Assembly (NCBI GenBank): GCA_934533075.1 | Contig: CAKTBJ010000034.1 | Location: forward strand, 1-32,193 | Reading direction: 5' to 3' | Source: an uncultured Paracoccus sp. | GTDB lineage: Bacteria > Pseudomonadota > Alphaproteobacteria > Rhodobacterales > Rhodobacteraceae | Length of the DNA stretch: 32,193 nt | Shown: positions 26,881 to 32,193 of the stretch, piece by piece | Position numbering within the stretch: position 1 is the stretch's first letter | Layout: each line of letters begins with the position of its first letter | The notes under the pieces: model-generated | What the model saw: only the letters and a program-made list of their open reading frames with translations | What the model was told of the DNA's origin: nothing | Databases searched by the model: none | Program-made: the position numbers and the translations under genes

Positions 26881-26914
26881 AACGGGGCGGGGTGCGAACC
26901 TCGCCCCGTTTTTC
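26881..26914 (+). terminator. Intrinsic terminator of the RND operon
   Basis: AACGGGGCG (26881-26889) pairs with CGCCCCGTT (26902-26910), and a T run follows (five T in a row including the stem end). It lies 26 bases after the pump stop and is a textbook rho-independent terminator. Confidence 0.9.
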
Positions 26915-26966
26915 GTGCCGCCGGCCGGGGCGGAAACCTGCCGATCGGCATGGTGAACACAACAGG

Positions 26967-26995
26967 TTGATGTTTTGGCATCCGGCCGCTATAGG
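26967..26995 (+). promoter_or_regulatory. Promoter of proVWX
   Basis: TTGATG (26967-26972), a 17-base spacer and TATAGG (26990-26995) make a good sigma70-type promoter, about 165 bases before proV. The leader between them holds no evident gene. Osmotic control is expected for this operon but is not visible in the sequence. Confidence 0.65.
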
Positions 26996-27161
26996 TAGTG
27001 GCAAGCCATGATCCCGAGGCGCAACCCGGCGCGCCTCTTTCCGCGATCCTGCCCGTCTGGGCGGGCGGGCGTCTCATGCGTCCCTGTCGGGCGCGGGATC
27101 AGCCATTCACCTGCGGGGGCGCCCTTGTCCCCCGCGCCGGCCGGGCCAGATGCGGAGTTAT

Positions 27162-28439
27162 ATGCAACCGAAACTTTCGGTCGAGAACCTTTATAAAATC
27201 TTCGGCAAGCACCCCGCCGCCGCCATGCGCATGCTGCGCGAAGGCGCCGGCAAGGCCGAGATCCTCGCCCAGACCGGCGCCACCGTCGGCGTGCGCGATG
27301 CCAGCTTCGCTGTCGAGGAGGGCGAGATCTTCGTGGTCATGGGCCTGTCCGGCTCGGGCAAGTCGACTCTGGTGCGGATGCTGAACGGGCTGATCGCGCC
27401 CAGTGCGGGCCGTATCCTGATCGACGGCGAGGACGTCGCGGCGGCCTCGCCCGCCGACCTGCGCCGCATCCGCCGCGACAAGATCGCGATGGTGTTCCAG
27501 CATTTCGCGCTGTTCCCGCATTGGAGCATCGCGGAAAATGTCGCCTACGGCCTGAAGGTGCGGGGCATCCCGGTGCCGCAGCGCCGCGCCCGCGCGCTGG
27601 AGGTGCTGGAGCAGGTGGGGCTGGCGCCCTGGGCCGATGCGCGTCCCGCCGACCTGTCGGGGGGCATGCAGCAGCGGGTGGGGCTGGCGCGCGGCCTCGC
27701 GGCCGATCCTGACATCCTGCTGATGGACGAGCCGTTCGGCGCGCTGGACCCGCTGATCCGCCGCGACATGCAGATGGAACTGCTGACCCTGCAAAAGACG
27801 CTGAAGAAGACCATCGTCTTCATCACCCACGACCTGAACGAGGCCCTGCTGCTGGGCAACCGCATCGCCATCATGAAGGATGGCGAGATCGTGCAGACCG
27901 GCACCGCCCAGCAGATCGTGACCAGCCCCGCCGACGACTATGTGGCCGCCTTCGTGGCCGATATCGACCGGGGCCGGGTGTTCACCGTGGACGACGTGTC
28001 CTCCGAGGCGCTGACCGTGCCGCTGCGCGATACCTCGGTCCGGCAGGCGCTGCGGCTGATGGAGGCGCGCGGCACGCAGGCGCTTTACGTCATGGACGGG
28101 CCGCGCCCGGTGGGGGTGGTGACCTATCGCGACCTCGCCGCGTCGGAGATGGACGACACCACGCCCGCGCCGACCCTGAGCGGGGCGCTGATCACCGATT
28201 TTCCCACCACCAACACCGATACCGCGCTGCACGAGCTTTACGGTCCCGCCGGCGAGGGCCTGCCCATCGCCGTCACCGACGAGCGCGACCGGCTGCTGGC
28301 CGTGGTCGAACCGGGCGACGTGCTGGCCCATCTGTCGGGGGGCGGCAATGGCAGGGAGGACGACGACGCCCCGCCGCCGGAACCGCACGCCATCCCCCGG
28401 AACGACAACAAGGAGGGCGCCGATGTTCAGCCCCGCTGA
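27162..28439 (+). CDS. proV: Glycine betaine/proline-type ABC importer, ATP-binding subunit
   Basis: This 425-residue ATPase closely follows E. coli ProV from its N terminus (LSVENLYKIFGKHP). Walker A is GLSGSGKST (61-69). The Q-loop is VFQHFALFPHWSI, the signature LSGGMQQRVGLARGL, Walker B ILLMDEPFGALDPL and the switch histidine FITHDLNEAL. The C-terminal part (about residues 275-395) has two CBS-like repeats, which in the OpuA relatives sense ionic strength. Start: the ATG at 27162 follows GGAG with four bases between; an ATG at 27150 precedes that site and is less likely. The last 17 bases overlap proW. The importer takes up osmoprotectants such as glycine betaine, choline or proline betaine. 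Confidence 0.94.
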   Translation: MQPKLSVENLYKIFGKHPAAAMRMLREGAGKAEILAQTGATVGVRDASFAVEEGEIFVVMGLSGSGKSTLVRMLNGLIAPSAGRILIDGEDVAAASPADLRRIRRDKIAMVFQHFALFPHWSIAENVAYGLKVRGIPVPQRRARALEVLEQVGLAPWADARPADLSGGMQQRVGLARGLAADPDILLMDEPFGALDPLIRRDMQMELLTLQKTLKKTIVFITHDLNEALLLGNRIAIMKDGEIVQTGTAQQIVTSPADDYVAAFVADIDRGRVFTVDDVSSEALTVPLRDTSVRQALRLMEARGTQALYVMDGPRPVGVVTYRDLAASEMDDTTPAPTLSGALITDFPTTNTDTALHELYGPAGEGLPIAVTDERDRLLAVVEPGDVLAHLSGGGNGREDDDAPPPEPHAIPRNDNKEGADVQPR

Positions 28440-29358
28440 TCTGGTCACCTTGCCCTTCGACGATTGGGTGAACACCTTCGTGCGCGGCTGGCTGGTGCCG
28501 AATTTCCGCCCCGCCTTCCGCGCCGCGCAGATGCCGATCTCGGCCGTGCTGGGCAATCTCGACACGTTCTTCCGCTGGCTGCCGATGCTGGTGACGACCG
28601 CGATCTTCGCCGGCGTCGCCTGGCGCACCGCCGGGCGCGGCGTGGCGCTGTTCACGGTGCTGGGCTTTGCCTTCATCGACATGATCGGCCTGTGGGCGCA
28701 TACCATGACCACGCTGGCGATGGTGGTCACGGCGGTGCTGTTTTGTGCCGTGATCGGGGTGCCGGCGGGAATCCTTTCGGCCGGGTCGGACCGGATGTGG
28801 AAGATCGTGCGGCCCATCCTCGACATCATGCAGACCATTCCCAGCTTCGTCTATCTGGTGCCCATCGTGATGCTGTTCGGCGTCGGCATGGCACCCGGCA
28901 TCATCGCCACCATCATCTTCGCGGTGCCGCCCATCGTGCGGCTGACCAATCTGGGCATCCGCAACGTGCGCGCCGACCTGATCGAGGCGGCGGAGGCCTT
29001 CGGCTCGACCCGCTGGCAAATGCTGTGGGACGTGCAGCTTCCGCTGGCGATGCGCACGATCATGGCGGGCCTGAACCAGACGCTGATGCTGGCCTTGTCG
29101 ATGGTGGTCATCGCGGCGCTGATCGGCGCCGGCGGGCTGGGCCTGGTGGTCAATACCGGGCTGGGGCGGCTGGACGTGGGCGGCGCCACCGCCGGCGGCG
29201 TCGGCATCGTGATCCTGGCCATCGTGCTGGACCGCATCACCCAGGGCCTGAGCGAGCGGTCGGACACCCGCGCGCCCTCGCTGCGGCAGGTGCTGGCCAA
29301 TCTGTTCCGGCTGCGCGGGCAGGACGCCCCTGCGGCCGAACCCGGCAAGACGGGCTGA
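28423..29358 (+). CDS. proW: Glycine betaine/proline-type ABC importer, permease subunit
   Basis: This 311-residue inner-membrane permease matches ProW/OpuAB. Several membrane helices include LFTVLGFAFIDMIGLWAHTMTTLAMVVTAVLFC, and the family region IGVPAGILSAGSDRMWKIVRPILDIMQTIPSFVYLVP is present, as is the coupling-helix sequence DLIEAAEAFGSTRWQMLWDVQLPLAMRTIMAG. A near-perfect ribosome-binding site, AAGGAGG, lies 7 bases before the ATG, inside the end of proV. It is somewhat shorter than E. coli ProW (354 residues) because the N-terminal extension is smaller. Confidence 0.95.
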   Translation: MFSPADLVTLPFDDWVNTFVRGWLVPNFRPAFRAAQMPISAVLGNLDTFFRWLPMLVTTAIFAGVAWRTAGRGVALFTVLGFAFIDMIGLWAHTMTTLAMVVTAVLFCAVIGVPAGILSAGSDRMWKIVRPILDIMQTIPSFVYLVPIVMLFGVGMAPGIIATIIFAVPPIVRLTNLGIRNVRADLIEAAEAFGSTRWQMLWDVQLPLAMRTIMAGLNQTLMLALSMVVIAALIGAGGLGLVVNTGLGRLDVGGATAGGVGIVILAIVLDRITQGLSERSDTRAPSLRQVLANLFRLRGQDAPAAEPGKTG

Positions 29359-29406
29359 CCCCGCCTTGCCACCAATCCACTGAAATAAAAAGGAAGGAGA
29401 CCCGGC

Positions 29407-30426
29407 ATGCCCCGTCTCACCCGAACCCTGACCGCAATCGGCGCGCTGCTTGTCGCCGCGCCCCTGGCCGCGCAGACCGCCGAGCGCCCCGGCGAGGGCA
29501 CCAGCATCACGATGGCGCAACCCACCTGGGACACCGGCTGGTTCCAGACCGCCATCTATTCCAAGCTGCTGCGCGAACTGGGCTATGACGTGTCCCAGCC
29601 GATGACGCTGGACAACCCGGCCTTCTATCAGGCCGTGGCCTTCGGCGACGTGACCATGTGGGTCGACGGCTGGTTCCCCGGCCACAACTCCTACCGCGAC
29701 ATCTTCGAGCAGGGGGCCGAGATCACCGGCGCCGTGGCGAAGGGCGGCGCCTTGCAGGGCTATCTGGTGGACAAGGCATCGGCGGAATCCCTCGGCATCA
29801 CCTCGCTGGAGGATTTCAAGCGCGACGACGTGAAGGCGGCCTTCGACCGCAACGGCGACGGCAAGGCCGACATGGTCGGCTGCCCGCCCGGCTGGGCCTG
29901 CGAGGAGAATATCGAGCATCACATGGACGCCTACGACCTGCGCGACCATGTGAACGTCATCAGCGCGAACTATTCGGCCTCGATGGCGGATGCGGTCGCC
30001 GCCTACGGCAATGGCGAGCCGATCCTGTTCTATACCTGGACGCCGAACTGGACGGTGAACGAACTGACCCCCGGCGAGGATGTGGTCTGGATTCAGGTGC
30101 CCTTCGTCGATCTGGTCGAGACCGAAAAGGGGCTGGAGGATGCCGCCACGATGGCGGGCGTCGAGGGCTGCGTGGCCGATCCCTGCGTGCTGGGCTATGT
30201 CGCCAACGACATCGTGCCGGTGGTCAACAGCGATTTCCTCGCCGCCAATCCGGTGGTGCAGGCGCTGTTCGAGACGGCGGCGATCCCGCTGACCGACATC
30301 TATGCCCAGAACGCGCTGATGAATGCCGGCGACGAGAATATCGACGCCCATGCCGACGCCTGGATCACCGAAAACCGCGAGCAGGTGGATGGCTGGCTGG
30401 AAACCGCCCGCGCCGCCGCCGAATAA
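29407..30426 (+). CDS. proX: Glycine betaine/proline-type ABC importer, substrate-binding protein
   Basis: This 339-residue periplasmic protein has a signal peptide (about residues 1-23, ending LAAQT). It aligns with E. coli ProX along its length. The tryptophans that cage the quaternary ammonium group there have counterparts here: W89 (DGWFPGH), W163 (CPPGWAC) and W211 (FYTWTPNW). The paired cysteines C159 and C165 match the ProX disulfide. The conserved DRNGDGKADMVGC stretch is also present. So betaine-like ligands are likely. An AAGGAAGGAGA ribosome-binding site precedes the ATG. It lies 48 bases after proW. Confidence 0.95.
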   Translation: MPRLTRTLTAIGALLVAAPLAAQTAERPGEGTSITMAQPTWDTGWFQTAIYSKLLRELGYDVSQPMTLDNPAFYQAVAFGDVTMWVDGWFPGHNSYRDIFEQGAEITGAVAKGGALQGYLVDKASAESLGITSLEDFKRDDVKAAFDRNGDGKADMVGCPPGWACEENIEHHMDAYDLRDHVNVISANYSASMADAVAAYGNGEPILFYTWTPNWTVNELTPGEDVVWIQVPFVDLVETEKGLEDAATMAGVEGCVADPCVLGYVANDIVPVVNSDFLAANPVVQALFETAAIPLTDIYAQNALMNAGDENIDAHADAWITENREQVDGWLETARAAAE

Positions 30427-30439
30427 GGCCGCCCCGGCA

Positions 30440-30452
30440 CCCCCCCCCCCCC
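30440..30452 (+). repeat. Run of 13 C
   Basis: Thirteen consecutive C residues lie 14 bases after the proX stop, flanked by GGCA and GGCGTGCC, which could pair as a small hairpin. Such runs are prone to slippage and to sequencing error. Confidence 0.9.
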
Positions 30453-30476
30453 GGCGTGCCGAAGGCTGCACGCCAG

Positions 30477-30512
30477 GCCCCCGTGCCGATGGCGCGGGGG
30501 CTGTTTCGTTTG
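30477..30512 (+). terminator. Terminator of proVWX
   Basis: GCCCCCGTGCC (30477-30487) pairs with GGCGCGGGGGC (30491-30501) around GAT, with one G-T pair, and TGTTTCGTTTG follows. It lies about 50 bases past the proX stop. Confidence 0.75.
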
Positions 30513-30644
30513 CGGCCGGCCCCGTCGCGCAGCGACACGCAAGGGGCGGGCGGTCGTCAGCATCCGGGGGCAGGGGGCATGACCGGGTGCCGTTCCCTGT
30601 CCCGTCGGCTGATCCCTGTGGGGCGGGGTGGAGATGCCCCACCC

Positions 30645-30677
30645 AAAGGAAAACCCCCGCCGGGAAGGGCGGGGGTT
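30645..30677 (-). terminator. Terminator of rpoD
   Basis: On the minus strand AACCCCCGCC pairs with GGCGGGGGTT around a 6-base loop (30677-30652), and a T-rich tail TTCCTTT follows. It starts about 20 bases after the rpoD stop. Confidence 0.85.
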
Positions 30678-30696
30678 GGCGTCCGTGGGGGCGGGC

Positions 30697-32193
<1,497 letters not shown>

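Noticed and set aside
26956..26975. CAAC-AG-GTTG as an operator at the proVWX promoter
   Set aside because: The symmetric part is only four bases per arm and the flanks do not match; too weak to call.
23733..27077. A very long open frame of 1114 codons on the minus strand, opposite the RND pump
   Set aside because: It is antisense to two clear genes, is rich in His, Arg, Gln, Asp and Gly as expected for a shadow of GC-rich coding DNA, has no domains, and crosses a strong terminator and a promoter.

Overview
The window is a GC-rich chromosomal segment from an alphaproteobacterium, most likely of the Rhodobacterales and close to Paracoccus. The basis is the circularly permuted two-piece tmRNA gene at about 8.9 kb, an RNase E with the Caulobacter-type GWW tail, an STAS-permease fusion of the MlaB-MlaE kind, and uniformly GC-ending codons. 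It reads mostly as core genome. I see no transposase, phage, CRISPR or plasmid genes, so the interest lies in control sequences and a few odd proteins.

Layout. 0-3.6 kb: tRNA-Arg(ACG) and an orphan sensor kinase on the minus strand, then the plus-strand rpmH-rnpA-yidD-ttcA run. A pair of palindromic inverted repeats separates ttcA from a convergent penicillin-acylase-family gene whose nucleophile serine is replaced by glycine. 6.3-8.5 kb: a 3-hydroxyisobutyrate-dehydrogenase-like gene with proA one base behind it. 8.8-9.9 kb: permuted ssrA with a clear promoter, then an HNH endonuclease. 10.0-11.5 kb, minus strand: an AI-2E/PerM-family membrane protein and a 52-residue membrane protein. 11.6-14.6 kb: a long leader with a good promoter and an upstream direct repeat, then rne.

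14.7-17.5 kb: a secreted His/Met-rich EF-hand protein is divergent from an OmpR-type regulator and its kinase, with tandem TGTCGCA repeats between them. This is a candidate self-contained cation-sensing unit. 17.5-22.3 kb: a DUF1801-like protein, then a minus-strand Mla/MCE-type lipid transporter (mlaE with fused STAS, mlaF, an MCE protein, an auxiliary lipoprotein) and a TetR regulator. 22.4-26.9 kb: an RND efflux pair whose promoter contains a perfect palindrome suited to that TetR protein. 27.0-30.5 kb: proVWX, an osmoprotectant ABC importer. 30.7 kb to the right edge: rpoD on the minus strand, cut by the window end.

Several blocks face the envelope or stress: osmoprotectant uptake, efflux, outer-membrane lipid transport and the EF-hand two-component unit. 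The rest is RNA biology: RNase P protein, TtcA, tmRNA, RNase E, tRNA and sigma70. All functions come from reading motifs by eye; no database search was run.
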